64,000 nucleotides of DNA from Planctomycetota bacterium (GCA_029558835.1 JAKQDH010000069.1:1-64000), one strand, 5' to 3'. Positions 33,461 to 42,076 are shown, counted from the stretch's first letter. The notes: generated from the sequence alone by a model not told the origin. Made by a program: numbers and translations.

Positions 33461-34180
33461 ATGACTCCTCGAATCACGCACCAACCAGCACGACGTAACC
33501 GACCGCGCAGAAGCTCGCGAGCGGTGGGGGGCGCCCACACCGCACCCGGTCGGACCCAGTCGGTCCGGCGGCGCACTACGACCCCTGAACGCAACGCGAA
33601 GCGCCGTCCGCGGCCCGTGGTGCGCGCCCCGTCGGCAGGGCACCAGGCGGCGAGGGGCGCGGTCTGCCGAGCCGCGCGGACGCAACCCAGGACCAGCCGA
33701 ACCGCCCGTTCCGGTGCGAAGTTGGCCAGCCTGGGGTTTCGTGGGTTGGCACGCCACGATGGGGACGGGGTCGTGCTCCAATATGCGCGCCGGCGGGGGG
33801 GCTCCGTCGTTACTTCCCGACAAGTGGTCGAGGTACGCTCGGCTTTCTCGGGGGCGTCGCCCTCCGGGGACACGGCGGGCCGGCATTCTCTAGGCCGAAG
33901 TTCCGGTCGAAACAGGGGCCTCTCCCAGGCCTTGGCGGCCCTGGGCCATCCTGTCCGGTTGACCGTAGCGCTTCGACTCCTGAGCGCGCCTGCCGACTAC
34001 GCGTCGTTGACGGAACTCACCGGGCTCAAGGCCGGCCCGCTATACCATCATCTCAACCAGCTCCGCCTCGCACGCCTCATCGAGCCGAAGAAACGGAACC
34101 AGTATGAACTCACCAGCCTCGGTCGGCGCATCGCACTCGTCGCGATGGCTGCCGGCCGGTGGGTAACGCAGGAAGCGTGA
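33461..34180 (+). CDS. Winged-helix regulator with long basic N-terminal region
   Basis: The 239-residue frame ends in a clear winged helix at about 155-239: LAALGHPVRLTVALRLLSAP, then LTELTGLKAGPLYHHLNQLR as the recognition helix, and RNQYELTSLGRRIAL as the wing. This resembles ArsR/PadR-like regulators. The first 120 residues are Arg/Pro/Thr/Ser-rich and look disordered. The ATG at 33461 has GGAG eight bases before it. The middle portion (about 100-150) lacks fold-like features, so a shorter start, or a frameshift in this region, cannot be excluded. It faces away from the peptidase gene and follows the consensus promoter at 33260. Confidence 0.65.
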   Translation: MTPRITHQPARRNRPRRSSRAVGGAHTAPGRTQSVRRRTTTPERNAKRRPRPVVRAPSAGHQAARGAVCRAARTQPRTSRTARSGAKLASLGFRGLARHDGDGVVLQYARRRGGSVVTSRQVVEVRSAFSGASPSGDTAGRHSLGRSSGRNRGLSQALAALGHPVRLTVALRLLSAPADYASLTELTGLKAGPLYHHLNQLRLARLIEPKKRNQYELTSLGRRIALVAMAAGRWVTQEA

Positions 34181-34493
34181 TCGTCTGCGGCAGTTCAGTT
34201 CGGGACCGTCGTCTCCACGCAAACGGCGTATGCAGGCCCCACGGCAACAAGGAGCGACCGGACGAAGTCGCGGGCTCCCGCTCGCTTGTGGTGCCTGGAA
34301 GCCGAAGGCTCAGCGAGCATCGTGGTACACCCGGCCTGCCCAAAGCTGCAGCGCCGATGGCCGCGGCCCGCAGCGCGCTAGGCCGCCAACACTTGCGTGA
34401 GTCAGCTCGGTGTGCTGAGCCGGACAGGAGAAGCCTATTGGAAGGTGGGTTTCGGCAGGAAAGTGCCCTTCGGAGCCGCCCTACCGACGTCCG

Positions 34494-34510
34494 ATAATAA
34501 ATGTTATGTT
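34494..34510. promoter_or_regulatory. AT-rich patch resembling the upstream operator
   Basis: ATAATAAATGTTATGTT lies in the 34181-34577 gap between the winged-helix gene and a convergent small exported protein. Its complement contains ATAACAT and TATTAT, blocks also present around 33276-33296. It could be a second binding site or simply an AT-rich spacer. No gene is seen in the rest of the gap. Confidence 0.25.
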
Positions 34511-34577
34511 GCGTTCAGGTAGGGCGATCGCACCAAAAACGGAGCCGACCATAACCTGGCGCCCGAAAACGGTACGA

Positions 34578-34961
34578 TCAGGGCTTGGCGGGACCCCGGC
34601 CGGGCGTCGGCCGAGCCGGCGGGCGCGCCGGTTGTACTGGCTTAGCCCCCGGTGGCGTCCCCGACGACTGGCCGGCAGCGGCGTCCTGCATCTCCTTCAA
34701 GTTGATGGTCTGCACGGGTTCGATCTGCCGGCGGTTGCCGTCGAACCGGTACACTACCAGCTTGTTTGCGCTGGAATCGATCGCGTAGAGAAGTTCATCG
34801 TTTGTCGTCACCCGTCCGACCGTCAGCACGTAGTCGCCGCCTTGGGCGGCCATGCCGGCCGCTAACGCGGGTTCCGGGCGAACGTTGAGCGTCAATACGC
34901 CGACAAGGAGAATCACAGCCGTGATCGTCAGCACGCCGATCGTGATATTCCTGGAGTCCAT
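34578..34961 (-). CDS. Small exported or membrane-anchored protein, Pro-rich tail
   Basis: The 127-residue protein has one hydrophobic N-terminal segment (ITIGVLTITAVILLVGVLTL), then a short beta-like region with ELLYAIDSSANKLVVYRFD, and a Pro/Ala-rich tail (PPARPTPGRG). GGAGGTGAT just upstream supports the ATG at 34961. The central segment aligns with the neighbouring protein at 35063-35359, so the two look like paralogues. No function is recognised; an envelope location is likely. Confidence 0.7.
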   Translation of the reverse strand: MDSRNITIGVLTITAVILLVGVLTLNVRPEPALAAGMAAQGGDYVLTVGRVTTNDELLYAIDSSANKLVVYRFDGNRRQIEPVQTINLKEMQDAAAGQSSGTPPGAKPVQPARPPARPTPGRGPAKP

Positions 34962-35062
34962 GGGCCAATCACCTCCGTAGCAGGAAGAACCTCAAACCCA
35001 CGGGTCGGCTGGGCGATGCCCACACAGGGCCGACCCATACTTCGGCACGCCGGAAAACGGCC

Positions 35063-35359
35063 TCAGGGCGTGCCCTCGGCTCGGAAGTCCTCCTTGAGGT
35101 CACGAAATCCACCGTACGCCAGCTCACTCGTTTGCAGATTCGGGTAGAACGCATGCAGCTTCCGCTGGGGGCGGTCCAGCAGGTAAAGCACTTCGTAGCC
35201 CTGGCCGGAGACAACTGCGGTCACGCCGATGTACCCGGCTCCGGCCCCGCCGGGCTGGGCGTAGGCCGCGGGTAACGCGGTGGCACTAATGACCAGCGCG
35301 GCCAGCAGTAGCAGGTTCAAACCCGCGAGCATGACGATCAGCGTTTGTTTGCGGAGCAT
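35063..35359 (-). CDS. Small exported protein, paralogue of the neighbouring one
   Basis: The 98-residue protein has a classic signal peptide, MLRKQTLIVMLAGLNLLLLA, with a likely cleavage after YAQ, and a short mature part containing YEVLYLLDRPQRKLHAFYPN and DLKED. This central stretch aligns with the 34578-34961 protein (LLY/LYLLD, KL, LKE). AGGAGG lies upstream of the ATG at 35359; an earlier ATG at 35380 would add seven residues. No function is recognised. The gene lies 101 bp upstream of its paralogue and probably shares a transcript. Confidence 0.72.
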   Translation of the reverse strand: MLRKQTLIVMLAGLNLLLLAALVISATALPAAYAQPGGAGAGYIGVTAVVSGQGYEVLYLLDRPQRKLHAFYPNLQTSELAYGGFRDLKEDFRAEGTP

Positions 35360-35533
35360 GGTCTTGTCCTCCTGGTACACGAGTTAGGGAAGGAAGCGTA
35401 GCGCGCCACCCCTGTGCGCCGCCAAGTTACTGCAAGCAATCGTCCGCAACGGCTCCGCCGCCCCGGCACGCACGCGGACGCCACGCGGCAGTGACTTGCC
35501 CCGACGCATCGCCAGAGCCGAACGGCGCGGAAC

Positions 35534-35764
35534 TTAGCCCAGGTGTGACCGCTTGGGGTTCAGGAAAGCGACCACAGCAATCAGGATGACGATGCCGGCC
35601 GCAACAGCCCACTGGATGAGGCCGTTGTCCTTTTCGGGCAGCGAGGCCTCCTTCTGGGCTAGCGCCACGACCGGGCTGAGCAGGAGTGCGCCCCCGGCGA
35701 CCGCGCAGGCAAGAACCCACCGCGACGCTCTGACACGTTGCATGACGACGCTTAGTCGACTCAT
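35534..35764 (-). CDS. Small membrane protein with signal and C-terminal membrane helix
   Basis: The 76-residue protein has a Val/Ala-rich signal (VLACAVAGGALLLSPVVALAQ) and then a short loop followed by a membrane helix near the C-terminus (LIQWAVAAGIVILIAVVAFL) and a basic end (NPKRSHLG). A double-spanning or signal-plus-anchor topology is likely. The ATG at 35764 lies about 10 bp downstream of the promoter -10 box at 35774-35779, so the message would be almost leaderless. Short proteins of this layout are common in planctomycetes, with unknown function. Confidence 0.65.
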   Translation of the reverse strand: MSRLSVVMQRVRASRWVLACAVAGGALLLSPVVALAQKEASLPEKDNGLIQWAVAAGIVILIAVVAFLNPKRSHLG

Positions 35765-35773
35765 AACGTAGAG

Positions 35774-35801
35774 AGTATAGCGATGCCCGACCGCCGGTAA
35801 A
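35774..35801 (-). promoter_or_regulatory. Candidate sigma-70 promoter for the 76-residue membrane protein
   Basis: On the minus strand, TTTACC (35796-35801) and TATACT (35774-35779) are spaced by 16 bp. The -10 box matches TATAAT in five of six positions and the -35 in four of six. The expected start site is within a few bases of the ATG at 35764. Confidence 0.45.
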
Positions 35802-35844
35802 GCACCTGCCGGGGCGGATTGGCGACACTCGGGACCGGGCTGGA

Positions 35845-36351
35845 TCACGGCTCGTAGGCCGGCCGGAGCAGCGACCGGAACGACGCTCCGGGGACTGAGA
35901 GGGTGCCCCAGCGGCTGGAGCGCACGCGGGCATGGGCGGCGTACTCCGACGCACCGACCCGTAGAAACGCGTACTGGCGGTCGCGGAACGGATGCAGCCG
36001 GCTGACGGGCAGCCGTGCGTTGTCCTCGGTGAGCAGGTAGGCGAAAATCAAGACTGCCTGAAAACCGGTGCCGAACACGGTCTCCCAGCGGCGAAGCGAC
36101 TCGAGGTCAGCGCTGGTAACCCAGTTCTCCCAGTACCGGCGATTCCGCCCGGTCCGGTAGGGAAACTTGCGCCCTTTCACGTCAACAAGCCAAGCCGAGT
36201 TGCCGGGCGGATAAACGAGGAAGTCGAACGATTTGACTCGGTGTCCCGCGAAGATCGCCTGGCGTCCCTCGTTCACCGGGATGTACGGCCAGCCGCTGGC
36301 ACGCAGGAAGTCCTCAAACGCCGCTTCGTAGTGATGGTGCCGTTGAGCCAT
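35845..36351 (-). CDS. HYExE-type protein (PD-(D/E)XK-like)
   Basis: The 168-residue protein begins MAQRHHHYEAAFEDFLRASG and has FDFLVYP followed by WLVDVKGRKFP, a D-x(n)-(D/E)-x-K arrangement seen in restriction-endonuclease-like folds. The HYEAAF-like opening is the name-giving motif of a small planctomycete family. Nuclease-like chemistry is inferred from the fold pattern only. I start it at 36351 because the earlier open frame is a repeat shadow with a start in the Gly/Ala-rich region. It is separated by 80 bp from the small membrane protein. Confidence 0.7.
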   Translation of the reverse strand: MAQRHHHYEAAFEDFLRASGWPYIPVNEGRQAIFAGHRVKSFDFLVYPPGNSAWLVDVKGRKFPYRTGRNRRYWENWVTSADLESLRRWETVFGTGFQAVLIFAYLLTEDNARLPVSRLHPFRDRQYAFLRVGASEYAAHARVRSSRWGTLSVPGASFRSLLRPAYEP

Positions 36352-36492
36352 CCGCGAAGCTACTCCCCCACCTGCGGGGTATGTCGCGTTGTGCGGGAGC
36401 TGACCGGCGGGCACCTCGTGGCCGCCGACGGGGCACCGGACAACCGGACGGTGCCTGCGGGCGCATTGTACGAGGAGACGCCGCCGGGGGAA

Positions 36493-36933
36493 TCAGGCAC
36501 CCGTCAATCGGGCCGTGACAGGGCGACGCGCGGTCACTCGGGCGCGTCTCCGTCCTCCCGCGTCAGCCGCGCGGCGCGGGCCCAGCTTCCGCCCGGTACG
36601 CCGGCGGTAGAACTCCTCAAGCTGTTCCGCGTGTGTGAAGTGGTGTTCGTAGTTGTAGGGGCCGATGGCGTAGTCGCAGTCGCCCGCCTTGTATTCCGCG
36701 CAGATCGCCGGACGCTCCTCGTAAGCTCCGCAGCGGCTGTCCGGTTGCAGGTGCTTGCAGCGGGCCTGGAACTGAATGTACCACTCCCCTTCCTCGACGA
36801 AGACGCTGATCCCCTCGTGAAACAGGAACCAGCGAATGTCGTCGAAATCACGTCGCGTACGCGGCTTGTCAATCGGTAGCGCCAGATAGCGGCAGCAGGC
36901 AGCCGCACAATGCTCGCAAAGAACCGCCCCCAT
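36493..36933 (-). CDS. YkgJ-family cysteine-cluster protein
   Basis: The 146-residue protein has the family's spaced cysteines: CEHCAAACCRYL at the N-terminus, CKHLQPDSRCGAYEERPAIC in the middle, and a nearby GDCDY. This is the usual Zn- or Fe-S-binding pattern of YkgJ-like proteins, whose role is not settled. The ATG at 36933 follows GGGGAG; a promoter-like pair (36987-37014) sits just upstream. The C-terminal 30 residues are Arg-rich. It is divergent from the RsmD gene. Confidence 0.8.
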   Translation of the reverse strand: MGAVLCEHCAAACCRYLALPIDKPRTRRDFDDIRWFLFHEGISVFVEEGEWYIQFQARCKHLQPDSRCGAYEERPAICAEYKAGDCDYAIGPYNYEHHFTHAEQLEEFYRRRTGRKLGPRRAADAGGRRRARVTARRPVTARLTGA

Positions 36934-36986
36934 GCATTCTCCCCGCTCAGCAGGTCTTGCCAACGGTGTGCTCGGACACGAAGATC

Positions 36987-37014
36987 ATTATAGAGCCATG
37001 CCACCGGGTGACAA
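36987..37014 (-). promoter_or_regulatory. Sigma-70-like promoter for the YkgJ-family gene
   Basis: On the minus strand TTGTCA (37009-37014) and TATAAT (36987-36992) are separated by 16 bp. The -10 box is perfect and the -35 matches five of six positions. Transcription would start about 45 bp upstream of the ATG at 36933. Confidence 0.65.
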
Positions 37015-37072
37015 CGTGGCCGGTCGTCGCGGACCGCCGGTGCGTCACCGAACGAAGTCCACCGCGGGCACG

Positions 37073-37672
37073 ATGCCGATGAGGATCATCGCGGGCAAGT
37101 GGAAGTCTCGCCGCCTCGCTTGGCCCACGGGGGGCACCACGCGCCCAATGCCCGACCGCGTGAAAGAGGCCGTCTTCTCGGCATTGGGGTCATACTTCGG
37201 CTGCCCGGCAGAGCTGCCCGCGCTGCGCGTGGCCGACGTTTTCGCCGGCGGCGGCACCCTCGGGCTGGAGGCGTTGTCGCGGGGAGCGGCGTCGTGCGTC
37301 TTCTTCGAGCGTGATCGGGAGGCCGTCGCGGTGCTGCGGCGGAACCTGAGCACGCTGGCGGTCGGTCCCGAAGGCGTCGTCGTCAGCGGGGATGCCTGGA
37401 GGCAACTTGCCCGCGCGGCCCAGGCGGAGCCTTTCGGCCTGATCCTGCTGGACCCCCCCTACCGCGATTCGGATGACGCCACCGCGCGGGGGCAGGTGCC
37501 GCGGCTGCTGGCGGCACTGGCGAAGGCCCCTCGGGCGGATACGCTGATTGTACTGCATTATCGGGCCGCCGCCGGCTGGGTCGGACCCGCTCCCGAGGGC
37601 TGGGACGTGCCCGTCCAACGCCGGTTCGGCACCAACGGCGTTTGCTTCCTCGAGCGCGGCGGTACTCGGTAG
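37073..37672 (+). CDS. rsmD: 16S rRNA (guanine966-N2)-methyltransferase RsmD
   Basis: The 199-residue protein (start at 37073 or at 37079, MRIIAGKWKSRRL) fits the RsmD family. It has the conserved MRIIAG start, TRPMPDRVKEAVFSALG, the SAM-binding motif DVFAGGGTLGLEALSRGA and the catalytic LLDPPYRD (about residue 125). It methylates G966 of 16S rRNA in the 30S subunit. A 61-bp gap separates it from the CCA-adding enzyme gene in the same direction, so the two may share a transcript. The upstream in-frame extension is rejected because RsmD proteins begin at this motif. Confidence 0.9.
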   Translation: MPMRIIAGKWKSRRLAWPTGGTTRPMPDRVKEAVFSALGSYFGCPAELPALRVADVFAGGGTLGLEALSRGAASCVFFERDREAVAVLRRNLSTLAVGPEGVVVSGDAWRQLARAAQAEPFGLILLDPPYRDSDDATARGQVPRLLAALAKAPRADTLIVLHYRAAAGWVGPAPEGWDVPVQRRFGTNGVCFLERGGTR

Positions 37673-37732
37673 CTCCGCCCGAGGACGAAGTCGCTAGCGG
37701 GGCCCGCTGGATGTGCAGGGAGTACCGTTGGA

Positions 37733-38992
37733 ATGCGCAAGCCGTCTCGTGACGCTCGCACGGCCGCCCTGGAGGTCATCCACGCGTTGCGCGACGCGGG
37801 GCACGTAGCGCTGTTGGCCGGCGGCTGCGTCCGCGACATGCTGCTGAAGCGGACGCCGAAGGACTACGACGTGGTCACCGATGCCACGCCGGCGCGCGTG
37901 CACGCCCTCTTCCCGCGGGCCCGGAAGGTCGGCGCGCAGTTCGGCGTCATGCTGGTCCGCCGTTACGGGCACGACGTGGAGGTAGCCACGTTTCGGTCGG
38001 AAGGCACCTACTCCGACGGCCGGCATCCCGACGAGATTCGTTTCGGCACCGAGGTGGAGGATGCCGCCCGTCGCGATTTCACCATCAACGGGCTCTTCTA
38101 CGACCCGGTGGCCGAGCGGGTCATCGACCACGTCGGGGGGACGGCGGACATCGAGGCCGGCGTCGTTCGCACGATAGGTGTTCCTGAGCAGCGTTTCGCC
38201 GAGGACCACCTCCGCATGCTTCGGGCCGTGCGCTTCGCCGCCACCCTGGGTTTTGCGATCGCGCCGACCACGATGGACGCGATTCGCCGGCACGCCCCCA
38301 AGCTGCGCGCCATCAGCGTCGAGCGCATCTGGCAGGAACTGGAACAGATCCTGACCGATCCCTCTCGGGCGCGCGGTTGGGGCCTCCTGATCGAGGTCGG
38401 CCTGCGCCCGCATCTGGTTTCGCAGTGGGAGCCGCTGACCGGGGAAGACTGGAGCGTGCCGCGGCGCCTGGCCGCTCTGCCGGACGGCGTGATTTCCGGG
38501 ACTCTGGGCCTCGCGGCCGCAGTCTCCGCCCGCGGTCCCACCCAGGCGAAGAAGATCGCCCGGACCCTGCGTCTGAGCAATCGCGAGATTCAGGAGATCG
38601 TATGGCTTGTGGCGTCGCTACCCCAGGCACGCGCGGCGGACACGCTGGAGCTGGCGGACCTCAAGCTGCTGCGGAGTCAGCCCGGCTGGGACGATCTGGT
38701 GGCGCTGTTGGCGGCGGACCTGAAGGCGAAGGAGGCGGATGCGGGCCCCTGCCGGGAGCTGTGTCGCCGGGCGGCGGCCATCGCGCCGGAAGCGGTCAAC
38801 CCCCCTCCCCTGCTCAGCGGGCATGACTTGGCGGCTCTGGGCCTTTCCGAAGGCCCGACCGTCGGCCCCATCCTGGGACACCTGCGCCGCGCCCAGTTGA
38901 ATGAGGAAATCCGCGACCGCGCCGAGGCGGAATGCCTCGCTCGGCGCCTCATTCGCGGGGTTGTCGGCGGCGCATCGCAGTCGCGTGAATGA
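37733..38992 (+). CDS. CCA-adding enzyme / poly(A) polymerase-type nucleotidyltransferase
   Basis: The 419-residue class II nucleotidyltransferase carries the family motifs in order: LAGGCVRDMLLKRTPKDYDV with the catalytic DxD-like Asp pair (about 29-48), RRDFTINGLFYDP (about 113-125), and RFAEDHLRMLRAVRFAATLG (about 153-172). It either repairs tRNA 3' ends by adding CCA or adds A tails; sequence alone does not separate the PcnB and Cca branches. It acts in the cytoplasm. The gene is closely followed by the convergent FliN gene, with 22 bp between their stops. Confidence 0.88.
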   Translation: MRKPSRDARTAALEVIHALRDAGHVALLAGGCVRDMLLKRTPKDYDVVTDATPARVHALFPRARKVGAQFGVMLVRRYGHDVEVATFRSEGTYSDGRHPDEIRFGTEVEDAARRDFTINGLFYDPVAERVIDHVGGTADIEAGVVRTIGVPEQRFAEDHLRMLRAVRFAATLGFAIAPTTMDAIRRHAPKLRAISVERIWQELEQILTDPSRARGWGLLIEVGLRPHLVSQWEPLTGEDWSVPRRLAALPDGVISGTLGLAAAVSARGPTQAKKIARTLRLSNREIQEIVWLVASLPQARAADTLELADLKLLRSQPGWDDLVALLAADLKAKEADAGPCRELCRRAAAIAPEAVNPPPLLSGHDLAALGLSEGPTVGPILGHLRRAQLNEEIRDRAEAECLARRLIRGVVGGASQSRE

Positions 38993-39014
38993 GGGGTTAC
39001 GCGTCGGCCGCTGT

Positions 39015-39512
39015 TCAGGCCCGCGGCCCCATCGCCTGGATGCGTTCCTCCACGGTGCCAACGCGGGTTATGCGCAGGCCGAAGTTCTCCCCCACCTTGA
39101 CGGCCTGACCCACCCCGATCGGACAGTTGCCGACGGACAACGCCAGCTCCGCGTCGAACGCCTGGTCGAATTCGATGATGGACCCTACCGTGGTCTTCAG
39201 AACGCTCTCGATGGGCATGTCCCGCTCCGCCAGCGTCACCACCAGCGTCACACCGAGTCGGACAACCCGCTCCACGTCGCCCTTCCGAGGCCGGCGCACC
39301 CCGGCGGCCACGGGCACTCGGGAAGCGACGGACGACGACGAGCGCCCCCCCGGTGCTGCCGGTGGTGACTCGCCCCCAGTGGGCGGATCGGGCACGACGG
39401 GCGTCGGTTGTGCCTCCTGCGCGGCAGGCACGCCGAACGCCTCAAATGCAGCGCCCGCCTGCGCCGCGACCCCGGCCAGGACGGCGTCGATGTCACTCTG
39501 TGAAATCGCCAT
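39015..39512 (-). CDS. fliN: FliN/FliM SpoA-domain protein (orphan flagellar switch homologue)
   Basis: The 165-residue protein begins MAISQSDIDAVLAGVA, like the CheC/FliN-type N-terminal segment, then has a Pro/Ser-rich linker, and a C-terminal SpoA domain (about 85-165) with GSIIEFDQAFDAELALSVG, VGQAVKVGENFGLRITRVG. That is the FliN/YscQ family pattern of the flagellar C-ring. No other flagellar gene is in the window. It may be an isolated motility gene or a type III secretion-type homologue. The ATG at 39512 gives the family-like start. Confidence 0.78.
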   Translation of the reverse strand: MAISQSDIDAVLAGVAAQAGAAFEAFGVPAAQEAQPTPVVPDPPTGGESPPAAPGGRSSSSVASRVPVAAGVRRPRKGDVERVVRLGVTLVVTLAERDMPIESVLKTTVGSIIEFDQAFDAELALSVGNCPIGVGQAVKVGENFGLRITRVGTVEERIQAMGPRA

Positions 39513-39629
39513 AGGCGCCCCGCCTCGGTACGCGCGCACCCCAACCTCCGTAAACTGTCACGTGTATCGTCGAGAGTGACGCGTCTGCTTGAGCGTGGCG
39601 CGGCCGCACCCCACGAAACCGCCCGCCGC

Positions 39630-40871
39630 CTACTCCCACCGGCGAACGATGATGCAGGCGTTATGCCCCCCGAAGCCGAACGAGTTGCTCAGCGCGACCC
39701 GGACCCGCCGGTCGCGAGCCGTGTGGGGGCAGTAGTCGAGGTCGCAGCCCTCGTCGGGGTGGTCCAGGTTGAGCGTCGGCGTAACGGTTGCCGTCTGCAG
39801 CGTCCGAATCGTGGCGACCAGTTCGACCGCACCGCTGGCGCCCAGCAGGTGCCCTACCGCGCTCTTCGTACTGCTGATCACCAGCCGGTGCGCGTGTTCG
39901 CCGAAGACCTGCTTGATGGCCTTGGTCTCCGCGATGTCGCCCAGGGGCGTGGCCGTGCCGTGCGCGTTGATGTAGTCGACGTCCTGCGCCGTGACGCGGG
40001 CATCCGCCAGGGCCTGCCGCATCGCTGTGGCCGCCCCTTCGCCGTTCTCATCCGGCTGCGTGATGTGCTGAGCGTCCGAGGTCGAGCCGAAGCCGGCTAC
40101 TTCCGCCAAGACGGGCGCCGCACGGCGCCGAGCGTGCTCCAACTCCTCGAAGACGAAGGTGGCGGCCCCCTCGGCCAGGACGAAACCGTCCCGATCGCGG
40201 TCGAAGGGCCGACTGGCCGCACTCGGCTGGTCATTCCGCGTGCTCACCGCCTTCATGCTGGCAAATGCCGCCATTGCCAAGGGCGTCACCGTCGCCTCCG
40301 AGCCACCGGTGAACACGACGTCGGCCTTGCCGACGCGGATCAAGTCGCGGGCAATGCCCATGGCGTTCGTGGCCGAGGCGCAGGCGCTGCTGACGGCAAT
40401 GCTCTCACCTTTCAGTCCCAACTCGATCGAGATGTTGCCGGAAGCGGCATTGACCATCAGCCGCGGGATCGTGAAGGGAGAGACCTTGGTGGGCCCCCTT
40501 TCGAGCAACCGCGAGTGCTGCTCCTCGATCTCGTTCAGCCCGCCGATGCCGGTTCCGAACACGGCGGCCACCCGATACGGGTCCTCACGGTCCGCGGAGA
40601 AGCCGGAGGAGGCGACGGCCTCCCGACACGACACGAGGGCGAACTGCACGAAGCGGTCGAGACGCTTGAGCGTCTTGCTGTCGATGGTAGCGGAGGGGTC
40701 GAACGTGCGGCATTCACCCGCGATGCGCACCGGGAACCCGGTCGGATCAAAGCGCGTGATCGTGGCAACGCCGCTACGTCCTGAGACGAGTGCGTCCCAG
40801 AACGCATCGACGCAGCAGCCGAGGGGCGTGACGGCCCCCATCCCGGTGACTACCACACGTCGTTCGGTCAT
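39630..40871 (-). CDS. fabF: Beta-ketoacyl-ACP synthase II FabF
   Basis: The 413-residue protein is of normal length and has the condensing-enzyme triad: Cys164 in SSACASATNA, a His in YINAHGTATPLGD (about 304) and a His in SAVGHLLGASG (about 341). It elongates acyl-ACP with malonyl-ACP in the cytoplasm. It is the last gene of the fab operon, 21 bp downstream of acpP. The start is the ATG at 40871. Confidence 0.95.
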   Translation of the reverse strand: MTERRVVVTGMGAVTPLGCCVDAFWDALVSGRSGVATITRFDPTGFPVRIAGECRTFDPSATIDSKTLKRLDRFVQFALVSCREAVASSGFSADREDPYRVAAVFGTGIGGLNEIEEQHSRLLERGPTKVSPFTIPRLMVNAASGNISIELGLKGESIAVSSACASATNAMGIARDLIRVGKADVVFTGGSEATVTPLAMAAFASMKAVSTRNDQPSAASRPFDRDRDGFVLAEGAATFVFEELEHARRRAAPVLAEVAGFGSTSDAQHITQPDENGEGAATAMRQALADARVTAQDVDYINAHGTATPLGDIAETKAIKQVFGEHAHRLVISSTKSAVGHLLGASGAVELVATIRTLQTATVTPTLNLDHPDEGCDLDYCPHTARDRRVRVALSNSFGFGGHNACIIVRRWE

Positions 40872-40892
40872 GGGTCTTGCCCGTGGAATCCG

Positions 40893-41147
40893 TCAGGACT
40901 TGTCCTTGCTGTGGGCCATGATGTAGTCGATCGCCTCCCCGACGGTTTTGAGCTTCTCCGCCTCCTCGTCAGGGATGGTCAGATCGAACTCATCCTCGAG
41001 CTCCATGACCAGCTCGACCGTGTCGAGAGAGTCCGCGTTCAGGTCATCGACGAATGACGTGGCGCGGGAGATCTCGCCCTTGTCGACGTTCATGTGCTCG
41101 CCGACGATCTGAACGACCTTCTCTTCAATTTCCTGTGCCGTCAGCAC
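40893..41147 (-). CDS. acpP: Acyl carrier protein
   Basis: The 84-residue protein has the phosphopantetheine serine in [18 protein letters not shown] (Ser40) and the acidic helices of ACPs. It carries the growing acyl chain for the neighbouring Fab enzymes. A GTG at 41147 is the only suitable start, and CTCCTCC on the plus strand (41154-41160, GGAGGAG on the coding strand) lies six bases upstream. It sits between fabG and fabF, the classic position. Confidence 0.95.
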   Translation of the reverse strand: MLTAQEIEEKVVQIVGEHMNVDKGEISRATSFVDDLNADSLDTVELVMELEDEFDLTIPDEEAEKLKTVGEAIDYIMAHSKDKS

Positions 41148-41153
41148 GATGGT

Positions 41154-41160
41154 CTCCTCC
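41154..41160 (-). promoter_or_regulatory. Strong ribosome-binding site deciding the GTG start of acpP
   Basis: GGAGGAG on the coding strand lies six bases before the GTG at 41147. It settles the choice of a non-ATG start, since no ATG precedes the conserved protein sequence. Confidence 0.75.
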
Positions 41161-41335
41161 AGATACAACCAACCTCCCCATGAACCGTCTCGTACCCGCC
41201 GCAGGGTGGCGGGATCATACCCGGGGACCCCTGGGGCTGGCAACGCCCCGTGCGGACCCCCCAGCGTGCCCCCCGCCGGCCCTTCGCGAGCACGACCGAT
41301 GGCTGGGCCAGGCTTCCTGCCGCCTTTGCCACCGC

Positions 41336-42076
41336 TTACATACGCAGCCCGCCGTCCACGATCAAGACCTGGCCCGTAATGAAGGAGGCGTCATCGCTGG
41401 CCAGGAAGGCAACCGCGGCTGCCACCTCCTCCACCGTCCCAAACCGCCCCAGCGGAATCAACTGCCGCGCCCCGTCCTTCACCTTCTCGGGCAGGACGTC
41501 GGTCATGGCCGTCGCGATGAAGCCGGGGGCCACCGCGTTGCAGGTGATGCTCCGCTTGCCCAGTTCCTTGGCGATGGTCTTGGTCATGCCGATCAGGCCG
41601 GCCTTGCTGGCCGCGTAGTTCACCTGACCGGGATTGCCCATCACGCCTGCAATGCTGGCGATGTTGACGATCCGACCGTAGCGCCTCCGCACCATCAGGC
41701 GACTCACCGCCCGCATCATCCAAAACGCCGCGCGGAGGTTGACCGTGAGCACCTGCTCGAACTGGTCGTCCTCCATGCTCAGCATCAGCCCGTCACGCGT
41801 AATGCCCGCGTTGTTGATGAGAATGTCGATATGGCCGGGCGACTCCTCGAGGGCGGTCACCAGCCGATCAATGGCCTCGCGGTCCGTGACGTTCAGCACG
41901 TGGGCCTCACAGGTTCCGGGGTACTCGCGGGCCTTGATCTCGCCCGCGGTCTCGGCGAGCGATGCTTCGTCGAGGTCGCAGGCCACCACGTGCGCCCCGG
42001 CCTGGGCCAGCCGGCAGCAGATCGCCCGCCCAATGCCCCGACCGCCGCCGGTTACCAATGCCACTCTGTCCTTCAT
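41336..42076 (-). CDS. fabG: 3-oxoacyl-ACP reductase FabG
   Basis: The 246-residue short-chain dehydrogenase has the NADPH-binding motif TGGGRGIG near the N-terminus, NNAG, and the catalytic Ser-Tyr-Lys in NIASIAG and VNYAASKAG. It reduces 3-oxoacyl-ACP in the elongation cycle. The ATG at 42076 ([11 protein letters not shown]) is the family start; the open frame above runs into a family 1 repeat. There is a 344-bp gap to fabD, filled mostly by that repeat, and 188 bp to acpP. Confidence 0.95.
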   Translation of the reverse strand: MKDRVALVTGGGRGIGRAICCRLAQAGAHVVACDLDEASLAETAGEIKAREYPGTCEAHVLNVTDREAIDRLVTALEESPGHIDILINNAGITRDGLMLSMEDDQFEQVLTVNLRAAFWMMRAVSRLMVRRRYGRIVNIASIAGVMGNPGQVNYAASKAGLIGMTKTIAKELGKRSITCNAVAPGFIATAMTDVLPEKVKDGARQLIPLGRFGTVEEVAAAVAFLASDDASFITGQVLIVDGGLRM

